Positions 27,766 through 35,451 of a stretch of DNA of 64,000 nucleotides are shown here, piece after piece. This DNA is from Janthinobacterium agaricidamnosum (GTDB taxonomy: Bacteria > Pseudomonadota > Gammaproteobacteria > Burkholderiales > Burkholderiaceae_D). Numbering within the stretch: the stretch's first letter is position 1; every line of letters starts with the position of its first letter. The notes beneath the pieces are model-generated. The model made no database searches. It worked only from the letters and a program-made list of their open reading frames with translations, and was not told where the DNA came from. Location of the stretch: the NCBI RefSeq assembly GCF_003667705.1, contig NZ_CP033019.1, forward strand, positions 3,968,001-4,032,000, written 5' to 3'. The position numbers and the translations under genes were made by a program.

Positions 27766-28977
27766 TTAATGCCCCACCGCATGCATCGATTTCTCGCCGC
27801 CGCTGCGCACGGGAATCGGGTTCAAACGGTCCATCCGGCCGCTCAGGGCCGTCAAGCCGAAGGCACCGAGCACGACCAGCGCGCCGATCCAGCCCGTGTG
27901 CACGAGACCCAGGTGTTCGACGATCAAGCCGCCGCCCCAGGCACCGCCGGCGATGCCCAGATTAAAAGCGGCGATATTCAGGCCGGAAGCGACGTCCACG
28001 GCGCGGGGCGTGAAGTGTTCCGCTTGCTGCACGACATACACTTGCAAACCGGCCACGTTACCGAAGGCCACGGCCCCCCACAGCAGCACGGTGATGACGA
28101 CGAGCACGGGATGCGGCGCCGTGAAGGTCAGCAGCAGCAAGACGGCGGACAGCAGCAAGAAGATCAGTTTCAGGGCGCGCACTGGCCCCTTCTTGTCGGC
28201 CAGCTTGCCGCCCCAGATATTGCCGAACGCCACGGACACGCCATACACGAGCATCACCGCACCCACGGCGCCGGCGCTGAAACCCGACACTTGCTGCAGG
28301 ATCGGCGCCAGATAGGTAAAGGCGATGAAGGAGCCGCCATAGCCGACGGCCGTCATGGCATACACCAGCAGCAGCCGGGGCTGGCCCAGCACCTGCACTT
28401 GCTGCAGCAGCGAGGCAGGCTTGCTGTGCTTGATGGTCGACGGCACGTACAGCAGGCTGCCGATGAACGCCACCAGGCCCAGGGCCGAGACGGCGAGGAA
28501 GGTTTCGCGCCAGCCGAAATGCTGGCCGATGAAGGTGCCCAGCGGCACGCCCGTCACCAGGGCCACGGTCAAGCCCGTAAACATGATGGCAATCGCGCTG
28601 GCCGCCTTGTCCTTCGGCACCAGCGAGGTGGCGATGGTCGAGCCGATGGAAAAGAACACGCCATGCGCCAGCCCCGTCAGGATGCGGGCGACGACGAGGG
28701 TTGCATAGCCCGGTGATTTCCACGCCAGCAAATTGCCCAGGGTGAACAAGACCATCAACGACAGCAACAGGGTTTTGCGCGGAATCTTGCCCGTCAGGGC
28801 AGTCAGCACGGGCGCGCCGACGGCGACGCCCAGCGCATACAGGCTGACCAGCAGGCCGGCCGACGGCAGGTTGACGCCCAGGTCCGCGGCGATGGTGGGC
28901 AACAGTCCCACGATGACAAACTCGGTGGTTCCGATGGCAAAGGCGCTGAGGGTCAGCGCGAGCAAGGCAATGGGCAT
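27766..28977 (-). CDS. MFS transporter, DHA1 drug/metabolite efflux type
   Basis: A 403-residue, 12-helix major facilitator of the AraJ/YdhP-like DHA1 group. Typical features are GTTEFVIVGLLPTIAADLGV in helix 1, the helix 2-3 loop ALTGKIPRKTLLL, and the GLNIAAFNLGIAGGAWGGG segment in the second half. It likely exports sugars, nucleosides or drugs. ATG 28977 is preceded by GGAG at 10 nt. It shares its class and several motifs with the MFS gene at 36942-38165, suggesting paralogy. Confidence 0.88.
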   Translation of the reverse strand: MPIALLALTLSAFAIGTTEFVIVGLLPTIAADLGVNLPSAGLLVSLYALGVAVGAPVLTALTGKIPRKTLLLSLMVLFTLGNLLAWKSPGYATLVVARILTGLAHGVFFSIGSTIATSLVPKDKAASAIAIMFTGLTVALVTGVPLGTFIGQHFGWRETFLAVSALGLVAFIGSLLYVPSTIKHSKPASLLQQVQVLGQPRLLLVYAMTAVGYGGSFIAFTYLAPILQQVSGFSAGAVGAVMLVYGVSVAFGNIWGGKLADKKGPVRALKLIFLLLSAVLLLLTFTAPHPVLVVITVLLWGAVAFGNVAGLQVYVVQQAEHFTPRAVDVASGLNIAAFNLGIAGGAWGGGLIVEHLGLVHTGWIGALVVLGAFGLTALSGRMDRLNPIPVRSGGEKSMHAVGH

Positions 28978-29121
28978 GACAAACTCCGATAAATGATGTT
29001 GGCATGCAGTATCGGGGTTTTCTTTATTCCGAAAAATACCTGATCGGGCAGAAGATAATTGCGCTCAAATCAACAATGTAATGGTCTGCTACACTGGCCG
29101 CATCAACACGGGGTCACCACC

Positions 29122-29358
29122 ATGAATTCAGAAAAACTGGCGCTGCTGGTCACGCGCGAAATGCCATACGGGAAATATCAGGGACGCTTGCTGGCCGATT
29201 TGCCGGGACACTACCTGGGCTGGTTCGCGCGCGAGGGCTTTCCCTCGGGTGAACTGGGCAGTTTAATCGCGTTGATGTACGAACTCGACCACAACGATTT
29301 ACGCAGCTTGCTCGACCCCTTGCGCACGCGCAAGTCGCCGTGGCGGCCGGGCGAGTAA
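29122..29358 (+). CDS. DUF3820-type small protein
   Basis: A 78-residue protein with MPYGKYQGRLLADLPGHYLGWF, the core signature of DUF3820, in which a conserved MPFGKYKG-like element is followed by a predicted helix. The family includes proteins described as putative quorum-sensing-regulated virulence factors, but a molecular role is not established. The ATG at 29122 is chosen over an earlier in-frame start at 29059 because the extension is not family-like. It converges with the glutaredoxin-like gene with 8 nt between the stops. Confidence 0.78.
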   Translation: MNSEKLALLVTREMPYGKYQGRLLADLPGHYLGWFAREGFPSGELGSLIALMYELDHNDLRSLLDPLRTRKSPWRPGE

Positions 29359-29366
29359 GGAACAGG

Positions 29367-29750
29367 TCAGAACTGGCGCAGCTTCTTCGCCAGCATGGCG
29401 CTGAACTCGCCATTTTCCACGAGCTTTTGCAGCTCGCTGGCGCCGCCGATGAGCACGCCATTGACGAAAATCATGGGAAACGTGGGCCAGCCCGTCCACA
29501 TTTTCAAGGCATTGCGGCGGTGCCACTGGTTCAGATAGCTGCCGTATTGCAGGTACTGATAAGGCGTGCCCAGCACGTCGAGTATCTTGCGCGCCTTGCG
29601 CGGGAACGGGTTGAGCGCCATGCCGACCACCACTACCTGGTGCGCGGCGATGGCCGCCTGCACCTCGCGCACGATGTCCTGGTGCTTGCTGCCGATCAAA
29701 GGGCGGGCGGCGGGATGGATCTGGGCTTCGTCAAGGATGGCGCGGGTCAT
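29367..29750 (-). CDS. Glutaredoxin-like protein lacking active-site cysteines
   Basis: A 127-residue protein with a thioredoxin/glutaredoxin fold. The first strand/helix is VVVVGMALNPFPRKARKILD, where a CPYC or CGFS motif should sit; here there are no cysteines (NPFP instead). The glutathione-binding WPTFPMIFVNGVLIGG segment, including the cis-proline, is retained. A redox role through dithiol exchange is therefore excluded, while glutathione binding or a scaffold role remains possible. ATG 29750 has AGGA about 9 nt upstream; a longer reading to 29864 lacks support. Confidence 0.8.
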   Translation of the reverse strand: MTRAILDEAQIHPAARPLIGSKHQDIVREVQAAIAAHQVVVVGMALNPFPRKARKILDVLGTPYQYLQYGSYLNQWHRRNALKMWTGWPTFPMIFVNGVLIGGASELQKLVENGEFSAMLAKKLRQF

Positions 29751-29872
29751 GAAAGTCCTGGGGTCAGTGGCACGTGGCGTGCGGATCACGCATTGTGCCA
29801 CGCACACGGACTGGCGTGGGCTACACTGCGCTTCTTCTCCCCTACACGTCATATATGCAAGCAATCCCTCCC

Positions 29873-30400
29873 ATGGCTGAGTGGCGCCGCACCCGCCGCC
29901 TGATCGGCTCGCTTTTTCTCGCCGCCTGCGCCTCCAGCGCCCTGGCCGCTGCCGATCCCGGGCTTGAAAGCGGTCTGATCCAGGCGCTGCACCTGAAAAA
30001 GGGCACGACGGACAGGGTGGGCACCTCCGGCAAGGCCATCGCCGCCTACATGCGCGAAGGCTACATCGGCAAGCACCCGGACCAGCGCTTCGACTACACC
30101 GATTATTACCTGTTGAAAAAGCCGGCCGGCTTCATGGGGCATGCACTGGTGCTGATCGAGGAAGAATACATCACGCAATACATCGGCTGCTGCGTCAGCC
30201 CCGGGGCGGGCGTGACGCTCAAGGTGCAGGGCAGCACGCAGAAGCTGCAGGCGTTCGCCATCGCCCAGCGCTGCACCTTGACCGACCCCGTCGATATCGG
30301 GCATGCACTGAGCGAGGTTGCCATCCAGGCCCGGCTGCCCCAAGGTCATTACGCGTCCTTGAGCTGCCGCGAACGCGATGCCGAGCGCGAAGAGCCTTGA
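29873..30400 (+). CDS. Hypothetical exported protein
   Basis: A 175-residue protein of unknown function. The N-terminus MAEWRRTRRLIGSLFLAAC then ASSALAAADP looks like a signal peptide. The mature part has an IGCCVSPGAGVTLKVQGSTQ segment with adjacent cysteines and two more cysteines nearer the C-terminus (QRCTL, LSCRE), so disulfide pairing in the periplasm is plausible. I do not recognise the family. An alternative start at ATG 29855 would add six residues (MQAIPP); neither start has a clear ribosome site. It converges with the aminoglycoside kinase gene, with 13 nt between the stops. Confidence 0.65.
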   Translation: MAEWRRTRRLIGSLFLAACASSALAAADPGLESGLIQALHLKKGTTDRVGTSGKAIAAYMREGYIGKHPDQRFDYTDYYLLKKPAGFMGHALVLIEEEYITQYIGCCVSPGAGVTLKVQGSTQKLQAFAIAQRCTLTDPVDIGHALSEVAIQARLPQGHYASLSCRERDAEREEP

Positions 30401-30413
30401 TGGCTGGCAGCCT

Positions 30414-31235
30414 TCAAAACAGCTCGTCGAGCAGCAAATGGAATGCCAGCTTGCCTTGATCGATATCAAGGAGCCCATATTGCTCAGCAAACCTTTGCTG
30501 TAGCGCGGCGTCCAACTGACCGAGAGCACGCCAGGCGATGGCCAGGTCCTGGTAGCGGTCGGCAACGCCCGCCCGTCCCACGTCGAGGCAGCCGACGACG
30601 GCGCCTTCGTGCAGGAGGATATTCTCCAGCGAAAAATCGCCATGCGTAACGACGAGGTCGGGCGCGAGCGGCTTGCAATCCTGCAGCGCCGCCCACACCT
30701 GTTCCGCCGTCCAGCCTTGACGCCCGGCATCGAAATCGTCGGCGTCGACGAAGCCCGCATCGATGCGCTGGCGCGCCTGGGCCAGCCGGACGGCAGGGCT
30801 GGCGTCGAACGGGCAGGCATCGACGGGCAGCGCATGCAGGCGGCGCAGGAAGGCCGCCAGCGCGTCGGCCACGGCGGGGCCAATCTCGGGATTGGCTTCC
30901 AGTAATTCGTGCGCCGTCTTGCCCGGCAGCGCCGCCGTCAGCAGCCATGCCTGCTGCGGGTCTGCCGCCTGGGCGAACTGGACCACGGCCGGCACGGGCA
31001 GCTGCGGCGCCAGCCAGCGCAGGCGCGCCGCTTCATCGGCGAGCTCGGCGGCGGCAACACCCTTGCCATGCTTCAAAAACAGGTCCGGCGCGCCGTCCCT
31101 GCTCTGCAGCCTATAGACGGCAGCGTCCGATTCACCGGCGCTGTCGCGCACCCATCGATAGCCGGCCACAGCGGCGCGCAGGCTGGCGGGCATGGCTGCC
31201 GTCACGGCCGCTTGCTTCTTGTTGGAGATCGTCAT
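30414..31235 (-). CDS. APH(3')-type aminoglycoside O-phosphotransferase
   Basis: A 273-residue kinase that would phosphorylate the 3'-hydroxyl of kanamycin/neomycin-type aminoglycosides. The phosphotransferase motif HGDFSLEN (His198, Asp200, Asn205) and the metal/ATP segment LDVGRAGVADRYQD are intact. The ending LLLDELF closely resembles the LLDEFF end of APH(3') enzymes, and the length fits (about 265-271). It starts 10 nt after the Lrp-type regulator stop on the same strand, so the two are likely co-transcribed. No integron, IS or atypical composition is seen, so it looks like an intrinsic chromosomal gene. The substrate is inferred from family. Confidence 0.87.
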   Translation of the reverse strand: MTISNKKQAAVTAAMPASLRAAVAGYRWVRDSAGESDAAVYRLQSRDGAPDLFLKHGKGVAAAELADEAARLRWLAPQLPVPAVVQFAQAADPQQAWLLTAALPGKTAHELLEANPEIGPAVADALAAFLRRLHALPVDACPFDASPAVRLAQARQRIDAGFVDADDFDAGRQGWTAEQVWAALQDCKPLAPDLVVTHGDFSLENILLHEGAVVGCLDVGRAGVADRYQDLAIAWRALGQLDAALQQRFAEQYGLLDIDQGKLAFHLLLDELF

Positions 31236-31245
31236 CCGTCCGATC

Positions 31246-31734
31246 CTATGCCAGCGGCACGTGCAAGCCCATCTTGAGGCAGGTCAGCGCCACCGAGGTG
31301 CGGTAGCGCCGGATATTGTCGTCGCCGCCGAACAGGCGTTCCGTCAGCGCCTCGTACTCGGCCATGCTGCTGGCGGTAATGATCAGCAGGTAATCGGCCT
31401 CGCCCGTGATGCCGTAGCACTGCTGGATGGCAGGCTCGGCCATGATGCGCGCGCGCATGCCGGCCGTGCGCTGCGGGTGCTCGTCGTGCAAATGCACTTC
31501 CACCGTCAAGATCAAGGGACGGCCCAGGCGGCTCGCGTCGAGTACGGCCACCTCGTTGCGGATCACCCCGCTTTCGCGCAGGCGGCGGATGCGCCGCTGC
31601 ACGGCCGGCGCCGACAAATGCACGGCCTGGGCGATTTCACGCTGCGAAGTCGTGTTATCGCGCTGCAGGATGTCGAGTATCGCCAGGTCGAAGGCATCGA
31701 GGTCGGGCGAAGGCGTGAGCGAAAGTTGCGTCAT
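31246..31734 (-). CDS. Lrp/AsnC family transcriptional regulator
   Basis: A 162-residue feast/famine regulator. The N-terminal helix-turn-helix is DLAILDILQRDNTTSQREIAQAV to about residue 55, with SAPAVQRRIRRLRESGVI. The C-terminal RAM/ligand domain has ITGEADYLLIITASSMAEYE. The ATG at 31734 gives the family length; an upstream start at 31773 is less likely. It is divergent from the RhtA-type exporter with 77 bp between starts, a common arrangement in which the regulator senses an amino acid and controls its exporter. The aminoglycoside kinase gene follows 10 nt downstream. Confidence 0.9.
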   Translation of the reverse strand: MTQLSLTPSPDLDAFDLAILDILQRDNTTSQREIAQAVHLSAPAVQRRIRRLRESGVIRNEVAVLDASRLGRPLILTVEVHLHDEHPQRTAGMRARIMAEPAIQQCYGITGEADYLLIITASSMAEYEALTERLFGGDDNIRRYRTSVALTCLKMGLHVPLA

Positions 31735-31811
31735 GAAGGTCAAAATGCAGTGCAAATATCGGAGCAGACACAATAAACTTTCACCATTCCGATATCAAGC
31801 CTTTTATCACC

Positions 31812-32708
31812 ATGCCATTACGCCGCTATTCCTCGTTCATTCCCCTGCTCGCCATCCTCGGTTCCGTCACCGCGCTGGGGCTGGGCACCTCATGGGCCAA
31901 GCACAGCCTGTTCCCGCTGGTCGGTGCGCAAGGCACGACGGCCGTGCGTGTGGGCTTTTCCGCGCTGCTGCTGTTGCTGTTCTGGCGCCCGTGGCGCTGG
32001 CAGCTGAGCCGCGCCGACCTGCGCACGGTGGCCCTGTACGGCGCGGCGCTGGGCTTGACCAACCTGTGCTTCTACATGGCCTTGCGCACGATCCCGTTCG
32101 GCATCGCCGTGGCCATCGAGTTTTCCGGCCCGCTGGCCGTGGCGCTGCTGGCCTCGCGCCGCGCGCTCGACTTCGTCTGGGTGGCGCTGGCCGTGGCGGG
32201 ACTGGCGCTGCTGTTGCCGCTCGGCCACGACATCAGCAATCTCGATCCCACGGGCGTGCTGTTCGCCCTGGGCGCGGCCGTCTGCTGGGCCTCGTACATC
32301 GTCTTCGGCAAGCGCGCCAGCCATCTGCATGCGGGCCATTCCGTCTCGCTGGGCCTGGCCATGGCCGCGCTGGTGGTGGTGCCTGTGGGCGTGATGCACA
32401 GCGGCGCCGCCCTGCTCTCGCCCGCCGTGCTGGGCATCGGCCTGGGCGTGGCCCTCATTTCCAGCGCCATCCCGATTTCGCTGGAAATGGTCGCCCTGAA
32501 GCGGCTGACGCCGCAAGCGTTCGGCATCATGAGCAGCATGGAACCGGCCGTGGCCGCCATGCTGGCCTACATCCTGCTCGACGAGCGGCTCGGTGCCGGG
32601 CAGTGGCTGGCGATTGCCATGATCATGGCCGCGTCCATGGGCAGCTCGTACATGGCGCAGCGGCAGAGACGCGGCGCGGCAGCGCTCAGGCCCGAATACA
32701 AATCGTGA
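31812..32708 (+). CDS. rhtA: RhtA-type threonine/homoserine exporter (DMT/EamA)
   Basis: A 298-residue, ten-helix drug/metabolite transporter. It is very similar to E. coli RhtA, including SLFPLVGAQGTTAVRVGFSA, IPFGIAVAIEFSGPLAVALL and SMEPAVAAMLAYILLDE. It exports threonine, homoserine and possibly related compounds. Divergent from an Lrp-type regulator, which is likely to control it. Its last 23 bp overlap the 3' end of the convergent histidine kinase gene. Confidence 0.87.
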   Translation: MPLRRYSSFIPLLAILGSVTALGLGTSWAKHSLFPLVGAQGTTAVRVGFSALLLLLFWRPWRWQLSRADLRTVALYGAALGLTNLCFYMALRTIPFGIAVAIEFSGPLAVALLASRRALDFVWVALAVAGLALLLPLGHDISNLDPTGVLFALGAAVCWASYIVFGKRASHLHAGHSVSLGLAMAALVVVPVGVMHSGAALLSPAVLGIGLGVALISSAIPISLEMVALKRLTPQAFGIMSSMEPAVAAMLAYILLDERLGAGQWLAIAMIMAASMGSSYMAQRQRRGAAALRPEYKS

Positions 32709-33987
32709 AGCGCGCGCCGCCCAGCGGCGAATCGTCGACGGCGATGGCGCCGCCGTGCAGCGCGACGGCCCTGGCGGCGATGGCCAGCCCCAGGCCGTGG
32801 CCTGCGGCCGCATGGTCCTGCTCGCGCTCCAGGCGGTAGAACGGGGCGAACACCCGTTCGCGCTGGTCGGCGGGAATGCCGGGACCATCGTCCTCGATAA
32901 CGATGCGCAGCGCCTCGCCATCGCGCACGGCCGACAGCGCCACGCGCGCCACGGCATATTTGGCCGCATTGCCCAGCAGGTTGCCGACGGCGCGCGCCAG
33001 CAGACGGGCGTCGCCGCGCAGCTCGCCCAGGTCGGTGGCGATGCTGGCGTCCACCTGGCGCGGCAAGGCCGCCGCCAGACAGGCGTGCAGCAGGGACGCC
33101 AGCGCGAAGGACTGGCGCGGCAGCGCCTGCGCATGATCGAGCTGCATCAGGCCCAGCAGCTCATTGACGAGGTTTTTCAGTTCATCGACATCGGCGCCCA
33201 TGGCGTCGACGCGCCGCTGCAGGTCGGGCTGGCCGTCCGCATGCCGCGCGGCCAGCAGTTCCAGGCCGAATTCCAGCCGCGCGATCGGCGTGCGCAGCTC
33301 GTGCGAGACCGACAGCAGCAAATGCTTGCGCGCCTCCAGCAGCGAACCGATGCGCCCGGCCATGTCGTTGATGCGGCCCGCCAGCGGCGCGATGCTCGAT
33401 GCGGGGCTGACCCGCGCCCGCGCGGCCAGGTCGCCCCGTCCGAAATCGTCGGCCATGCGCGACAGCGCCGCCAGGCTGCGGCCGTGCGCGCGCGTCCACC
33501 AGCCCAGCGGCAGCAGCAGGCATAGCGCGATGACGGCGAAACGGATCGCTTCCATGCGCAGCGCCTGGCCCACGTCGATGGGCAGCTTCTGCGCGTGGAG
33601 CACGTCGTCGTCGCTGCCGGCATAGCGCGCGCCCGTGACGTCGACGCGGCGGTAAAAGCCCTTGCCGCCCACGTCCATCACGACAGCACCTTGCAACAGC
33701 GGCGCGCGCCGGACGGCCGGCAGCGCCGCCAATACCGTGGCCAGCGGCTGCAGTTCCAGCGTGACGTCCGACACTTCGCGCACCTTGTTCAGGCGCGGCA
33801 GCCATTCGTCGGCGGGTGCCTGGTCGATGTACTGCTCCAGCAGGAAGATCTGGCCGGCCGCCTGGTCGCGCGCGATATGCTCGAGCGGATCGCCGAACAG
33901 GCGGCTGAAGGTGAAGTAAATGACGCCGCTGCCCAGCGCGATGGCCAGCAGCACCAGCAGCGCGAAACGCCAGAACAGGCGGTTCAT
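32686..33987 (-). CDS. RstB-like sensor histidine kinase
   Basis: A 433-residue membrane kinase, the same length as E. coli RstB. It has an N-terminal membrane helix (FWRFALLVLLAIALGSGVIY), a periplasmic domain with APADEWLPRLNKVREVSDV, a second helix (about 145-165), HAMP, HisKA with SVSHELRTPIARLEFGLEL (phospho-His229) and HATPase_c with NLLGNAAKYA and DDGPGIP. The ATG at 33987 overlaps the regulator's stop by 4 bp, so the pair is translationally coupled. A longer in-frame reading upstream lies inside the regulator gene. Confidence 0.9.
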   Translation of the reverse strand: MNRLFWRFALLVLLAIALGSGVIYFTFSRLFGDPLEHIARDQAAGQIFLLEQYIDQAPADEWLPRLNKVREVSDVTLELQPLATVLAALPAVRRAPLLQGAVVMDVGGKGFYRRVDVTGARYAGSDDDVLHAQKLPIDVGQALRMEAIRFAVIALCLLLPLGWWTRAHGRSLAALSRMADDFGRGDLAARARVSPASSIAPLAGRINDMAGRIGSLLEARKHLLLSVSHELRTPIARLEFGLELLAARHADGQPDLQRRVDAMGADVDELKNLVNELLGLMQLDHAQALPRQSFALASLLHACLAAALPRQVDASIATDLGELRGDARLLARAVGNLLGNAAKYAVARVALSAVRDGEALRIVIEDDGPGIPADQRERVFAPFYRLEREQDHAAAGHGLGLAIAARAVALHGGAIAVDDSPLGGARFTICIRA

Positions 33988-34661
33988 TCCCAGGCCGAGG
34001 GCGTGAGCAGGTAGCCTTCGCCCCACACCGTCTTGATGCGCTCGGCGGCGGTGTCGTCGAACTTGCGGCGCAGGCGCGAGATGCAGTTGTCGATGCTGCG
34101 GTCGAGGCCATCGAATTCGATGCCGCGCATCTTGACGAGGATGTCGTTGCGCGACATGACCTTGCCCGCGGCATCGGCCAGGATGGCGAACAGCTTGAAT
34201 TCGGCGCTGTTCATGGCGATTTCCTGACCGCGCCAGTGCACGGCGCGGTTCTCGCGCGACACGCGCAGCTGGCCGATGACGATGTCGCTGCCGGCCGCCG
34301 CGCTACCGCGCCGCTGCAGCGCGCGCAAACGGGCCAGCAGCACGCGCGGCTGGATCGGCTTGTTCACGTAGTCGTCGGCGCCCTGCTCCAGGCCCGAGAC
34401 TTCGTCAAAGGTGTCTTCGCGCGCCGTCAGTATCAGGATGGGCACGGCGCTGAGCTGGCGCAGCTGGCGGCACACCACCAGGCCGTCGACGCCGGGCAGG
34501 GTCAGGTCGAGTATCACCAGCTCGGGCTGGGTATCGCGAAAACGCGTCAGGGCCTGGTCGCCGCGCGTGACCACGTCGACCGCATAGTCGTATTGCTCCA
34601 GGTATTCCTTGACCAGCGCGGCCAGCCGCGCATCGTCCTCCACCAGCATGACACCTTGCAT
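33984..34661 (-). CDS. RstA-like OmpR-family response regulator
   Basis: A 225-residue regulator: receiver domain with Asp9/Asp10 and phospho-acceptor Asp52 (VILDLTLPG), conserved lysine in DDYVNKP, and a C-terminal winged helix ending in RIKTVWGEGYLLTP. The GLEQGADDYVNKPIQPRVLLARL stretch begins at about residue 91 and resembles RstA more than other OmpR members. The gene is divergent from an envelope operon, and a RstA-box match lies between them, supporting the assignment. It precedes and overlaps the sensor kinase by 4 bp. Confidence 0.9.
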   Translation of the reverse strand: MQGVMLVEDDARLAALVKEYLEQYDYAVDVVTRGDQALTRFRDTQPELVILDLTLPGVDGLVVCRQLRQLSAVPILILTAREDTFDEVSGLEQGADDYVNKPIQPRVLLARLRALQRRGSAAAGSDIVIGQLRVSRENRAVHWRGQEIAMNSAEFKLFAILADAAGKVMSRNDILVKMRGIEFDGLDRSIDNCISRLRRKFDDTAAERIKTVWGEGYLLTPSAWE

Positions 34662-34736
34662 CGCTCCTCCGCGCCGCCATTTTTGTGGCGTATTGTAGTG
34701 GAGCGCGGCGCGCCTGTGGCAAATTCGACAATCCCG

Positions 34737-34750
34737 TACACATTGCTACA
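34737..34750 (+). promoter_or_regulatory. Candidate RstA box
   Basis: TACACATTGCTACA matches the published RstA box TACATNTNGTTACA at 10 of 12 defined positions. Further TACA elements follow (TATACAAATG, CTACAAATTG). It lies between the divergent rstA-like gene (start 34661) and the outer-membrane gene (start 34865), so it could serve autoregulation and control of the envelope operon. Confidence 0.6.
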
Positions 34751-34864
34751 CTTTCTATACAAATGCGGCCTACAAATTGAGGACAATTCGAAGACAAACA
34801 CGGGCGGATTCCGGGACGCTGTTTGCCTAACATTCATGGCTCTTACCTCAACCGGAATCAGAAC

Positions 34865-35443
34865 ATGAAAAAATTTGCATGCAGCACCCTGCTCGCCGTC
34901 GCCGCCACCTCGCTCGTCCACGCCGAAGGCCTGTACGTGGGCGCCAACATCAGCCCAGCCAGCGACGGCAAGATCCAGTATGCGGCTGGCGGCGCGACAA
35001 GCCAGCGCGACGCGAGCGGCAAGGCGCTGCCTTTCGGCGTCTTCGCCGGCTATGAACTGACGCCGGCCTGGGCGCTGGAGGGCGGCTACCGCGCCAGCGG
35101 CGGCGCGACCAGCTTCGACCTCGACCCCGGCTACCGGCTCAGGGTGCGCGCCAGCGCCGCCTACCTGGCGGCGCGCGGCACCTGGCGCCTGGACGAGGAC
35201 TGGTCGCTGTTCGCCAAGGCGGGCATGGCGCGCAGCCGCGTCAAATTCTCCATCGACGGCAGGAATGCGCCGCCCGGTGAATCGGCCGGCAAGACGGGCC
35301 TGTACGCGAGCGTGGGAGCGGCTTACCAGATCAACAAGGACGTGGCGCTGCAGCTCGAATGGGAGCACACCCCGACAGTCAGATACGAAGGACTCGACAG
35401 CACGATGAACCGCATCGCGCTCGGTGTCCGTTTCGGTTTTTAA
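34865..35443 (+). CDS. Outer-membrane beta-barrel protein (OmpA-like barrel)
   Basis: A 192-residue protein with signal peptide MKKFACSTLLAVAATSLVHA, then EGLYVGANISPASDGK and regularly spaced amphipathic strands (GVFAGYELTPAWALEGGYR, WSLFAKAGMARSRVKFS, ASVGAAYQINKDVALQLEWEH), ending in phenylalanine as outer-membrane barrels do. An 8-strand barrel is expected. The ATG at 34865 is the signal-peptide start. First gene of an apparent three-gene operon (8-nt and 5-nt gaps) that faces the rstAB-like genes. Confidence 0.82.
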   Translation: MKKFACSTLLAVAATSLVHAEGLYVGANISPASDGKIQYAAGGATSQRDASGKALPFGVFAGYELTPAWALEGGYRASGGATSFDLDPGYRLRVRASAAYLAARGTWRLDEDWSLFAKAGMARSRVKFSIDGRNAPPGESAGKTGLYASVGAAYQINKDVALQLEWEHTPTVRYEGLDSTMNRIALGVRFGF

Positions 35444-35451
35444 AGGATGGC

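Noticed and set aside
29849..30883. 344-codon minus-strand frame over the aminoglycoside kinase and the exported protein
   Set aside because: It is another frame of the kinase gene and of the opposite-strand gene; the true kinase frame has all its motifs.
30414..31235. Acquired resistance cassette
   Set aside because: There is no integron attC, IS or change in composition around the aminoglycoside kinase, and it has a chromosomal regulatory neighbour, so I treat it as intrinsic.
32686..32708. 23-bp tail-to-tail overlap of rhtA and the RstB-like gene as a sequencing error
   Set aside because: Both C-termini look complete and normal for their families, so a genuine short convergent overlap is more likely.
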